From positions 1 through 7,342 of the forward strand of contig JAKSCP010000085.1 of the NCBI GenBank assembly GCA_022360535.1: 7,342 nucleotides of DNA. Direction: 5' to 3'. Source of the DNA: Pseudomonadales bacterium (lineage in GTDB: Bacteria > Pseudomonadota > Gammaproteobacteria > Pseudomonadales > Pseudohongiellaceae). The position numbers were made by a program, and so were the translations under genes. Shown here piece after piece: positions 1-5,353 of the stretch; position 1 is the stretch's first letter; the number at the start of each line of letters is the position of its first letter. The notes beneath the pieces are model-generated. The model was not told where the DNA came from and did not search any database. It saw nothing but the letters and a program-made list of their open reading frames with translations.

Positions 1-1
1 A

Positions 2-166
2 GAAGACGGAGATCAGGCTTTCGAAAAAGGAATTGAAATCACGACTTGGGAATTTACGGAAAGAGCTGAAGTTATAAATGACCATTGCGGAATGCAAACT
101 GACGCAACCAGCTCGAAAATCACCCACAATTTGCGTGGTTTGAGGACTGGAAATTTGGGAAAATGA
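2..166 (+). CDS. Possible 3' end of an unrecognised gene (partial, low confidence)
   Basis: The frame entering from the window edge stays open for 54 codons and ends at TGA 164-166, 71 nt before nfeD. Its residues are mixed and hydrophilic (acidic stretch near the start, a segment ending in LRGLRTGNLGK), and many codons begin with G or A, as coding sequence tends to. I recognise no family. Two caveats apply: another plus-strand frame is open to 77 and the minus strand from 85 to the edge is also open, so an open frame this short is weak evidence. If real, it would be the C-terminal tail of a gene starting outside the window. Confidence 0.25.
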   Translation, partial: EDGDQAFEKGIEITTWEFTERAEVINDHCGMQTDATSSKITHNLRGLRTGNLGK

Positions 167-181
167 CCCCATATCTAAGTA

Positions 182-209
182 TTGTAGGCCAGTTAATCAG
201 ATCAATAAT
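182..209 (+). promoter_or_regulatory. Candidate sigma-70-type promoter of the nfeD-qmcA operon
   Basis: TTGTAG (182-187) and AATAAT (204-209) are separated by 16 bp. The -10 matches TATAAT at five of six positions, the -35 only at its first three. Transcription would start near 216, leaving a short leader that contains the nfeD ribosome site. The assignment rests on consensus only. Confidence 0.3.
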
Positions 210-224
210 GGCTCGCCGCTAAGC

Positions 225-230
225 AAGGAG
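225..230 (+). promoter_or_regulatory. Ribosome binding site of the nfeD-family gene
   Basis: AAGGAG lies 7 nt before the ATG at 238. This strong Shine-Dalgarno match fixes the start of the NfeD-like protein. Confidence 0.75.
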
Positions 231-237
231 ACAAATC

Positions 238-690
238 ATGGAATTTGCACTTCTCTATTGGCATTGGATTGTGCTTGGAATCGCTTTAACCCTTTCTGAA
301 ATATTTATCGGATCGTTCTTTATATTTTGGTTTGGTGTATCCGCCATCCTGGTTGGATTAATTCTTTTACCCTTTCCCGCCATCTCCGTCGCAGCGCAAG
401 TTGTGATATGGGCATTGTTGTCCGGTGCATTCGCTCTAGCTTGGTTCAAATATTTGAAGCCACTTTCCATTGACAGGACAAAAGCTGGTCTTTCCAAAGA
501 AGCACTGTTAGGTCAAATCGGACAAGTCATTTCACCTCCCAATGGAGACAAGCGAGGAATGATCAGATTTCCTGCACCGGTTCTCGGTTCAGATGAATGG
601 TTGATTATTTCCGATGATTCTTTAGAGGTCGGTGACCGAGTCAGTGTGGCCGAACTTTCGGGAAATTCGCTTATCGTAAGAAAAGCTTAA
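238..690 (+). CDS. Short NfeD-family membrane protein (YbbJ-like)
   Basis: A 150-residue protein, close to the length of E. coli YbbJ. The N-terminal half is hydrophobic: about residues 8-47 form one long or two closely spaced membrane segments and about 50-70 a further one. Residues about 90-150 have the pattern of the NfeD C-terminal OB-fold: GQIGQV, then an arginine/phenylalanine strand, SDEWLIISD, VGDRVSV and a final NSLIVRKA strand. There is no ClpP-like serine protease domain, so this is the short class of NfeD. Short NfeD proteins are partners of stomatin/SPFH proteins in the inner membrane, and the next gene is exactly such a protein, 38 nt downstream on the same strand. The biochemical role is not settled; a scaffolding or quality-control role is inferred from the family. 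The start is supported by AAGGAG 7 nt upstream. Confidence 0.85.
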   Translation: MEFALLYWHWIVLGIALTLSEIFIGSFFIFWFGVSAILVGLILLPFPAISVAAQVVIWALLSGAFALAWFKYLKPLSIDRTKAGLSKEALLGQIGQVISPPNGDKRGMIRFPAPVLGSDEWLIISDDSLEVGDRVSVAELSGNSLIVRKA

Positions 691-715
691 GCGATCTTCA
701 TTAGGCAAGCTACAG

Positions 716-721
716 AAGGAG
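716..721 (+). promoter_or_regulatory. Ribosome binding site of qmcA
   Basis: AAGGAG, 7 nt before the ATG at 729, with the same sequence and spacing as in front of the upstream NfeD gene. It supports the chosen start. Confidence 0.75.
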
Positions 722-728
722 CCTCACT

Positions 729-1580
729 ATGGAACCAGGATTTATATTAGCCATTGCCGTATTCTTTTTTCTATTAATTACTGTTGCCCAGGGGGTGCGC
801 CAGGTACCTCAGGGATTCAAGTGGGTAGTGCAACGGCTTGGTAAGTACCACAGCTCACTGAACCCTGGGCTTAACTTCATTATTCCCTACATCGACAGCA
901 TTGCATACAAGGTAACTACCAAAGACATCGTTCTGGATATTCCTTCCCAGGAAGTGATCACCAAGGACAACGCGGTACTGGTAACCAATGCGGTCGCCTA
1001 TATCAATATTGTGTCTCCTGAGAAGGCTGTATACGGTGTTGAGAATTATGTCATTGCAATTCAGACACTGGTGCAAACATCACTACGTTCGATTATTGGT
1101 GAGATGAGTCTTGATGATGCCCTGTCTTCCCGGGATCACATCAAGGCCAAGCTCAAGGCCGCCATCTCTGATGACATCTCCGATTGGGGTATTACGCTAA
1201 AGACCGTAGAGATTCAGGACATCAATCCGTCGGGTACCATGCAACAGGCGATGGAAGAGCAAGCCGCTGCCGAGCGCGCCAGGCGCGCGACTGTTACCAG
1301 AGCGGACGGTGACAAGCAGGCCGCAATTCTGCAGGCTGAGGGTGAGTTGGAAGCTTCCAAGCGAGAAGCTGAGGCGCAAGTTATTCTGGCTCAGGCCAGT
1401 AAGCGCGCGATCGGTCTGGTGACCGAAGCAATCGGTGAAAAGGAATTGCCGGTGGTGTATCTGCTTGGTGAGAAGTACATCTCTTCGCTACAGAATCTTT
1501 CCGAATCTGATAACTCGAAGTTTGTGGTTTTCCCGGCGGACATTCCGGCAGCCCTGCAAGGAATGATGGGTAAGCGCTAG
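729..1580 (+). CDS. qmcA: Stomatin/SPFH-domain membrane protein, QmcA-like
   Basis: A 283-residue SPFH (stomatin/prohibitin/flotillin/HflK) protein, slightly shorter than E. coli QmcA (about 305). One membrane anchor occupies about residues 5-22 (AIAVFFFLLITVA). The SPFH domain follows at about 24-190 with stomatin hallmarks: VVQRLGKY (33-40), LNPGLNFIIPYID (44-56), then LDIPSQEVITKDN (69-81). Residues about 170-235 are rich in Ala, Glu, Lys and Arg (EEQAAAERARRA, QAEGELEASKREAEAQ) and should form the coiled coil through which such proteins oligomerise. The C-terminus is moderately hydrophobic (FVVFPADIPAALQGMM). The family forms large inner-membrane assemblies and is linked to protein quality control; E. 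coli QmcA is a high-copy suppressor of loss of FtsH/HtpX. Pairing with the NfeD gene supports the stomatin-NfeD operon assignment. Which named paralogue it matches best is less certain than the family. Confidence 0.9.
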   Translation: MEPGFILAIAVFFFLLITVAQGVRQVPQGFKWVVQRLGKYHSSLNPGLNFIIPYIDSIAYKVTTKDIVLDIPSQEVITKDNAVLVTNAVAYINIVSPEKAVYGVENYVIAIQTLVQTSLRSIIGEMSLDDALSSRDHIKAKLKAAISDDISDWGITLKTVEIQDINPSGTMQQAMEEQAAAERARRATVTRADGDKQAAILQAEGELEASKREAEAQVILAQASKRAIGLVTEAIGEKELPVVYLLGEKYISSLQNLSESDNSKFVVFPADIPAALQGMMGKR

Positions 1581-1609
1581 AACTCTCGATAGCGCCTTTA
1601 TCACCCATC
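1565..1609. terminator. Interrupted hairpin shared by the converging 3' ends of qmcA and ettA
   Basis: GATGGGT (1565-1571) pairs perfectly with ACCCATC (1603-1609), and GCGCTA (1574-1579) with TAGCGC (1590-1595). The apical loop is 10 nt, with an asymmetric internal loop of 2 nt against 7 nt. On the plus strand TAATTTT follows at 1610-1616; on the minus strand no clear T-run follows. It spans both stop codons. It could act as a weak terminator or simply as 3'-end structure; the hairpin at 1628-1660 is the stronger terminator. Confidence 0.35.
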
Positions 1610-3268
1610 TAATTTTCGATACTTGATACGAGTCGGCTGATTATCACCGACTCGTTTCTTATAGTCTGCTTCGTAATCCGAATAGTTCCCTTCGTGCCAC
1701 ACCACCTGACTGTCACCCTCGAATGCCAGGATGTGGGTGCAGATTCGGTCAAGAAACCATCGGTCGTGAGAGACCACGATTACGCAGCCAGGGAATGCCA
1801 GCAGGGCTTCCTCCAGCGCTCGTAAAGTTTCCACGTCGAGATCATTGGTGGGTTCGTCCAGCAGCAGGACATTGCCCCCTTTTTTGAGCAGCTTCGCCAT
1901 GTGCAAGCGATTACGCTCACCGCCGGAGAGATCTTTAACGTGTTTCTGCTGATCACCGCCGCGGAAATTGAAGCGACTGGCATAGGCTCTCGACGCGATT
2001 TCGTATTTACCGATGTGGATGATGTCCTGTTCGTCGGAAATTTCCTGCCAGACAGTATTTTCTCCATTCAGGGTGTCGCGGCTCTGGTCCACGTAGGCGA
2101 GATCGACCGTTTCTCCCAGTTCAATAGAACCACTATCTGGTTGTTCATTCCCTACCAGCATGCGAAGGAATGTGGTCTTACCGGCACCGTTGCCACCGAT
2201 AATGCCGACAATGCTTCCTTTTGGCACCGAGAAGCTCAGATTGTCGATCAATACGCGATCGCCAAATCCCTTGCTGAGATTCTTTACCTCAATTACTTTA
2301 TCCCCCAATCTCTCCCCGGGTGGGATGTACAATTCCTGGGTTTCATTGCGTTGCTGAAAATCTCTGGAATTCAATTCTTCGAAGCGTGCAATTCGTGCCT
2401 TGCTCTTGGATTGGCGCCCTTTCGGGTTTGCCCGAACCCACTCCAATTCAGATTTGATGGTGCGCTCTCGAGCGGCTTCTTGTTTTTCTTCTACCTCTAA
2501 TCGTTTTTCCTTGGCCTCCAGCCAGGCGCTGTAGTTACCTTCGTAAGGAATGCCGTGGCCCCGGTCCAGTTCCAAAATCCAGCCAGCAGCGTTATCGAGG
2601 AAGTAACGATCGTGGGTAATGGCAACTACAGTCCCAGGGTATTCCTGTAAAAACCTTTCGAGCCAGGCCACACTCTCTGCATCCAGATGGTTAGTCGGCT
2701 CATCCAGCAGCAACATGTCAGGTTTTGAGAGCAGCAGACGGCATAAGGCCACCCGGCGTCTTTCACCACCAGAGAGTTTCGCGACTTCAGATTCCCAGGC
2801 AGGTAGTCGCAACGCATCGGCCGCTACTTCCAGAGTGCGCTCGATCTGCCACCCATCCACGGCATCGATCTTGTTTTGCAGCTCACCCTGTTTCTCCAAT
2901 AACGAATTCATTTCGTCATCGCTCATGGGTTCGGCAAACTTGTCACTAATCGCATTGAACTCGTTGACCAGGTCGATGACTTGTTTGACGCCTTGCTCAA
3001 CATTGCCACGCACATCCAGGTCGTCGTCAAGTTCGGGTTCCTGTGGGAGATAGCCAATATTGATACCGGGCTGCGGGCGCGCTTCTCCATTAATCTCGGT
3101 ATCGATGCCGGCCATGATGCGCAGCAAGGTAGATTTGCCGGCACCGTTGAGCCCTAACACGCCTATCTTGGCACCTGGGAAAAAGGAGAGTGAGATATCT
3201 TTCAGAATCTCCCGTTTCGGTGGCACCACTTTACCAACGCGATTCATGGTGTAGACGAATTGAGCCAT
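1601..3268 (-). CDS. ettA: Energy-dependent translational throttle protein EttA (ABC-F ATPase)
   Basis: A 555-residue soluble protein, the same length as E. coli EttA. Two ABC ATPase domains are complete. Domain 1 has Walker A GLNGAGKST (39-47), signature LSGGE (165-169), Walker B LLLDEP (186-191) and switch His219. Domain 2 has Walker A GGNGAGKTT (358-366), LSGGE (447-451), LLLDEP (468-473) and switch His501. The catalytic glutamates (190 and 472) are present. Residues about 95-140, inserted in domain 1, correspond to the arm that contacts ribosomal protein uL1. Residues about 245-320 form the charged P-site-tRNA interaction linker (WVRANPKGRQSKSKARIARF). There are no membrane segments. EttA binds the ribosomal E site and gates entry into elongation according to the ATP/ADP ratio. 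It begins MAQFVYTMNRVGK, typical of the family; only a weak AGGA lies 11 nt upstream of the ATG. It is transcribed divergently from glyA and convergently with qmcA. Confidence 0.97.
   Translation of the reverse strand: MAQFVYTMNRVGKVVPPKREILKDISLSFFPGAKIGVLGLNGAGKSTLLRIMAGIDTEINGEARPQPGINIGYLPQEPELDDDLDVRGNVEQGVKQVIDLVNEFNAISDKFAEPMSDDEMNSLLEKQGELQNKIDAVDGWQIERTLEVAADALRLPAWESEVAKLSGGERRRVALCRLLLSKPDMLLLDEPTNHLDAESVAWLERFLQEYPGTVVAITHDRYFLDNAAGWILELDRGHGIPYEGNYSAWLEAKEKRLEVEEKQEAARERTIKSELEWVRANPKGRQSKSKARIARFEELNSRDFQQRNETQELYIPPGERLGDKVIEVKNLSKGFGDRVLIDNLSFSVPKGSIVGIIGGNGAGKTTFLRMLVGNEQPDSGSIELGETVDLAYVDQSRDTLNGENTVWQEISDEQDIIHIGKYEIASRAYASRFNFRGGDQQKHVKDLSGGERNRLHMAKLLKKGGNVLLLDEPTNDLDVETLRALEEALLAFPGCVIVVSHDRWFLDRICTHILAFEGDSQVVWHEGNYSDYEADYKKRVGDNQPTRIKYRKLDG
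1628..1660 (+). terminator. Intrinsic terminator of the nfeD-qmcA operon, inside the 3' end of ettA
   Basis: A perfect 9-bp stem, ACGAGTCGG (1628-1636) with CCGACTCGT (1647-1655), continues after a single bulged C (1637) into TGA/TCA (1638-1640 with 1644-1646), capped by a 3-nt loop. TTCTTA follows directly. It begins 48 nt after the qmcA stop and points along the plus strand. On the opposite strand the hairpin is not followed by a T tract, so it should stop plus-strand transcription only. The same bases encode the C-terminal residues KRVGDNQPTRI of EttA. Confidence 0.65.
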
Positions 3269-3303
3269 TGAGTGTTCGTTCCTGGTGAAAAAATGAGGGC
3301 GCT

Positions 3304-3332
3304 ATTATGGCATAGCATTAGCGGGCAGCTCA
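3304..3332 (-). promoter_or_regulatory. Candidate extended -10 promoter of ettA
   Basis: Read on the minus strand, CATAAT (3309 down to 3304) matches TATAAT at five of six positions and is preceded by TGC, giving the extended -10 element TGn. The -35 position (TGAGCT, 3332 down to 3327, 17-bp spacer) is poor, as is common when an extended -10 is present. Transcription would begin near 3297, about 30 nt before the ettA ATG. Confidence 0.45.
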
Positions 3333-3351
3333 CGGGAGATATGGGCAAAAA

Positions 3352-3367
3352 ACGCAATATATTGGGT
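3352..3367. promoter_or_regulatory. NrdR-box-like palindrome 1
   Basis: acgCAATATATTGggt matches the published NrdR box consensus as I recall it (acaCwAtATaTwGtgt) at 14 of 16 positions, including every strongly conserved base. The core CAATATATTG is a perfect 10-bp palindrome. A second site follows 22 bp downstream, centre to centre. NrdR binds such tandem boxes as a nucleotide-controlled repressor, and nrdR is the second gene downstream. No experimental support is available here. Confidence 0.5.
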
Positions 3368-3373
3368 TATATG

Positions 3374-3389
3374 ACTCAACATATTGATG
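3374..3389. promoter_or_regulatory. NrdR-box-like palindrome 2
   Basis: actCAACATATTGatg matches the recalled NrdR consensus at 11 of 16 positions, again with all the strongly conserved core bases, so it is the weaker box of the pair. Its right edge overlaps the best -35-like sequence of the glyA promoter (TTGATG, 3384-3389), where bound repressor could block RNA polymerase. Confidence 0.42.
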
Positions 3390-3415
3390 CTGAGCGGGCA
3401 ACCTTCAGGTAGAAT
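3384..3415 (+). promoter_or_regulatory. Candidate promoter of the glyA-nrdR operon
   Basis: TAGAAT (3410-3415) matches the -10 consensus at five of six positions. The nearest -35-like hexamer, TTGATG (3384-3389), is 20 bp away, which is longer than optimal, so the promoter may be weak or activator-dependent, or the -35 may be degenerate. Transcription would start near 3422, giving a leader of about 38 nt, too short for a metabolite riboswitch. Confidence 0.4.
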
Positions 3416-3459
3416 AGCGCCTTCAAAATTTCCAGCCCAGCTACCGGAGTGAGAGTTAG

Positions 3460-4713
3460 ATGTTCAAAACCGATATCAGCCTATCTGAATTCGACCCAGA
3501 GATAAGCGCAGCTATCGAAGCCGAAAAAGTCCGCCAGGAAGAACATATCGAACTCATTGCGTCGGAAAATCACACCAGCCCTTTCGTTATGGAAGCTCAG
3601 GGATCGGTGCTGACAAACAAATACGCGGAAGGTTATCCCCGTAAGCGCTATTACGGTGGTTGTGAAAACGTCGACGTCGTTGAAGAAGTCGCGATTGCAA
3701 GAGCCAAAGAGCTGTTCAATGCTGATTATGCCAATGTGCAGCCCCACTCCGGGTCGCAGGCCAACGCTGCAGTGTATATGGCACTGGCCAAACCTGGTGA
3801 CACTGTCCTGGGCATGAGTCTTGCCGATGGTGGCCACCTTACCCACGGAGCCAGTGTCAGTTTTTCCGGGCGCATCTACAACGCGGTGCAATATGGCTTG
3901 AACAGCGAAACAGGTGAGATCGACTACGATCAGGTTAATGCTCTGGCCCAGGAGCATAAACCACGAATCATCATGGCCGGATTCTCGGCCTATTCCCGCG
4001 TTATTGATTGGCAAAAGTTTCGGGATATTGCTGATAGCGTTGGAGCCTACTTTGTCGTAGATATGGCTCATGTATCGGGCTTGATTGCGGCGGGTGTCTA
4101 TCCCAGCCCGGTGAATATCGCTGATGTGACCACGTCAACTACCCATAAAACTCTACGTGGGCCAAGAGGCGGCATCATCCTGGCCCGTGCCAACGAAGAG
4201 CTTGAGAAAAAACTGAACTTCGCGGTTTTCCCGGAGAGCCAAGGTGGACCGCTCATGCATGTGATCGCTGCCAAAGCGGTGTGTTTTAAAGAGGCAATGA
4301 GCGACGATTTCAAGGCTTATCAACAACAGGTTGTTAAGAACGCACAAGTCATGGCGCAAACATTTATCGATCGCAACTATGATGTGGTATCGAATGGCAC
4401 TGACGATCACTTGTTCCTATTGAGCCTGATTCGACAGGGCATCACTGGAAAGGATGCTGACGCCGCATTGGATCGAGCCAACATCACAGTGAACAAAAAT
4501 GCCGTGCCCAATGATCCAAATCCACCGTTTGTTACCAGCGGATTACGGATTGGCACACCTGCTATAACCACTCGCGGTTTTGGTGAAGAGGAATGCGCAA
4601 CATTGTCGACTTGGATGTGCGATATCCTTGATGACTTAAGCAATGAAGCGAAAATAGAAGAAGTTAAGCAAAGTGTATTGGCCCTCTGTTCGCGTTTTCC
4701 TGTCTACCAATAA
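3460..4713 (+). CDS. glyA: Serine hydroxymethyltransferase
   Basis: A 417-residue cytosolic PLP enzyme, identical in length to E. coli GlyA. It interconverts serine plus tetrahydrofolate with glycine plus 5,10-methylene-tetrahydrofolate, the main one-carbon source for thymidylate, purines and methionine. The PLP-binding lysine is K230 in the hallmark TTSTTHKT (224-231). D201 and H204 (VVDMAHVSG) fit the cofactor-ring contacts. ELIASEN (31-37), YAEGYP with catalytic-type E58, KRYYGGCEN and the substrate-carboxylate arginine R363 (SGLRIGTPA) are all present. The ATG follows GGAG at 3446-3449 with 10-nt spacing, a modest site. The gene is divergent from ettA, and nrdR follows after 34 nt with no terminator between them, so the two are probably co-transcribed. 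Tandem NrdR-box-like sequences lie upstream. Confidence 0.97.
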   Translation: MFKTDISLSEFDPEISAAIEAEKVRQEEHIELIASENHTSPFVMEAQGSVLTNKYAEGYPRKRYYGGCENVDVVEEVAIARAKELFNADYANVQPHSGSQANAAVYMALAKPGDTVLGMSLADGGHLTHGASVSFSGRIYNAVQYGLNSETGEIDYDQVNALAQEHKPRIIMAGFSAYSRVIDWQKFRDIADSVGAYFVVDMAHVSGLIAAGVYPSPVNIADVTTSTTHKTLRGPRGGIILARANEELEKKLNFAVFPESQGGPLMHVIAAKAVCFKEAMSDDFKAYQQQVVKNAQVMAQTFIDRNYDVVSNGTDDHLFLLSLIRQGITGKDADAALDRANITVNKNAVPNDPNPPFVTSGLRIGTPAITTRGFGEEECATLSTWMCDILDDLSNEAKIEEVKQSVLALCSRFPVYQ

Positions 4714-4747
4714 AAAAAGAATAAAAAGACTGTAAAAGAGTTTAACT
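4714..4747 (+). other. A-rich glyA-nrdR spacer with the nrdR ribosome site
   Basis: The 30 bases from the glyA stop codon (4711-4740) contain 20 A and a single C, and no hairpin. AAGAG at 4736-4740, 7 nt before the nrdR ATG, is the only Shine-Dalgarno candidate. A-rich unstructured leaders commonly aid ribosome loading through protein S1, so nrdR is probably translated independently of glyA from the shared transcript. Confidence 0.5.
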
Positions 4748-5209
4748 ATGCATTGCCCTTTTTGTGGTGCGATAGACACCAAGGTCATCGATTCCCGTTT
4801 AGTCTCTGAAGGTAATCATGTGAGGCGACGTCGGGAGTGCATTACCTGTGAAGAGCGTTTCACAACTTATGAGTCCGCCGAACTAGTAATGCCTCGTATC
4901 ATCAAGCAAGATGGGATTCGAGAGCCATTTAATGAGGATAAGTTACTTGCCGGCCTCAACAAGGCTCTGGAAAAAAGACCAGTTAGCATTGAACGAGTAG
5001 AAGAAGCAGTCAACCGCATCAAAGCGACACTGAGATCAACAGGTGAGCGCGAGATTCAATCTCGAGATGTCGGTGAACAGGTAATGAAGGAATTGCGAGG
5101 CCTCGACGAAGTGGCATTTGTTCGCTTTGCCTCGGTGTACCGCAGTTTCAAGGACCTCAACGAGTTTCGCGAAGAAATCGATCGCCTGTCGAAAGACACT
5201 TCAGACTAA
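4748..5209 (+). CDS. nrdR: Transcriptional repressor NrdR
   Basis: A 153-residue protein (E. coli NrdR is 149). The N-terminal zinc ribbon is intact: C3 and C6 (MHCPFCG), then C31 and C34 (ECITCEERFTTYE). The basic stretch VRRRREC just before the second pair belongs to the DNA-contacting part. Residues about 49-139 form the ATP-cone, opening with the usual PRIIKQDG and a lysine-rich segment (FNEDKLLAGLNKALEKRPV) and ending near ASVYRSFKD. NrdR senses ATP/dATP through the cone and represses ribonucleotide reductase operons by binding paired NrdR boxes. No nrd gene lies in this window, so its main targets are elsewhere, but two box-like sites lie upstream of glyA, the probable first gene of its operon. 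Linkage to the rib genes, as here, is common in Gammaproteobacteria. Confidence 0.97.
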   Translation: MHCPFCGAIDTKVIDSRLVSEGNHVRRRRECITCEERFTTYESAELVMPRIIKQDGIREPFNEDKLLAGLNKALEKRPVSIERVEEAVNRIKATLRSTGEREIQSRDVGEQVMKELRGLDEVAFVRFASVYRSFKDLNEFREEIDRLSKDTSD

Positions 5210-5245
5210 TACCCCTACCAATAATCAGCCTAAAATCACCTCCTG

Positions 5246-5266
5246 GGGCAGTCCAATTGATTGCCC
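5246..5266 (+). terminator. Hairpin after nrdR, possible weak terminator or attenuator
   Basis: GGGCAGTC (5246-5253) pairs with GATTGCCC (5259-5266) across a 5-nt loop, eight pairs including one G-T wobble. The following sequence (AATTCTGCTATTAT) is AT-rich but lacks a proper T tract. It starts 37 nt after the nrdR stop and overlaps the upstream part of the candidate ribD promoter, so it could separate the nrdR and rib transcripts or only thin transcription through. Confidence 0.35.
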
Positions 5267-5271
5267 AATTC

Positions 5272-5280
5272 TGCTATTAT
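5272..5280 (+). promoter_or_regulatory. Candidate extended -10 promoter of the rib genes
   Basis: TGC followed by TATTAT (5275-5280) gives an extended -10 element with five of six matches to TATAAT. No good -35 exists at the right distance; TTGATT at 5257-5262 is too close (12 bp). Transcription would start near 5287, giving ribD a leader of about 67 nt. Confidence 0.4.
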
Positions 5281-5353
5281 CCCTGTCCCTGAGCTGGTTG
5301 CCGGCTAAGTAGCCACCACTGGTTCCAGATCACCCCTCCGAACTTCTATTGCA
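5281..5353 (+). other. ribD leader, without a recognisable riboswitch
   Basis: The leader can fold GGCT/AGCC (5303-5306 with 5311-5314), extended by TGGT/ACCA (5295-5298 with 5315-5318) across a 4-nt bulge. The rest is C-rich and unstructured by eye. None of the conserved segments of the FMN riboswitch are visible and the leader is too short for one. No Shine-Dalgarno precedes the ribD ATG. Confidence 0.35.

Noticed and set aside
998..1012. CAATATTG inside qmcA as another NrdR box
   Set aside because: The half-sites are 2 bp too close for the consensus core and it lies mid-gene without a partner.
1901..2500. 199-residue plus-strand open frame opposite ettA
   Set aside because: It lies entirely antisense to a full-length EttA with complete ABC motifs, has no ribosome site and resembles no family.
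3306..3314. TATGGCATA palindrome at the ettA -10 as an operator
   Set aside because: Only four base pairs per arm, and most of it is explained by the extended -10 element itself.
3269..3459. PurR or MetR operator upstream of glyA, as in E. coli
   Set aside because: I found neither an ACGCAAACGTTTGCGT-like site nor a convincing TGAA-N5-TTCA dyad. The palindromes present fit NrdR better.
3481..4071. 196-residue minus-strand open frame opposite glyA
   Set aside because: It is the complement of conserved SHMT codons. The residue mix is that of a shadow frame and there is no start context.
5118..5312. 64-codon plus-strand frame running from nrdR into the ribD leader
   Set aside because: It overlaps nrdR out of frame, has no Shine-Dalgarno and its product resembles nothing known; the downstream half is better explained as leader sequence.
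5210..5353. FMN riboswitch upstream of ribD
   Set aside because: The conserved FMN riboswitch segments are absent, and the space after the likely transcription start is only about 67 nt.
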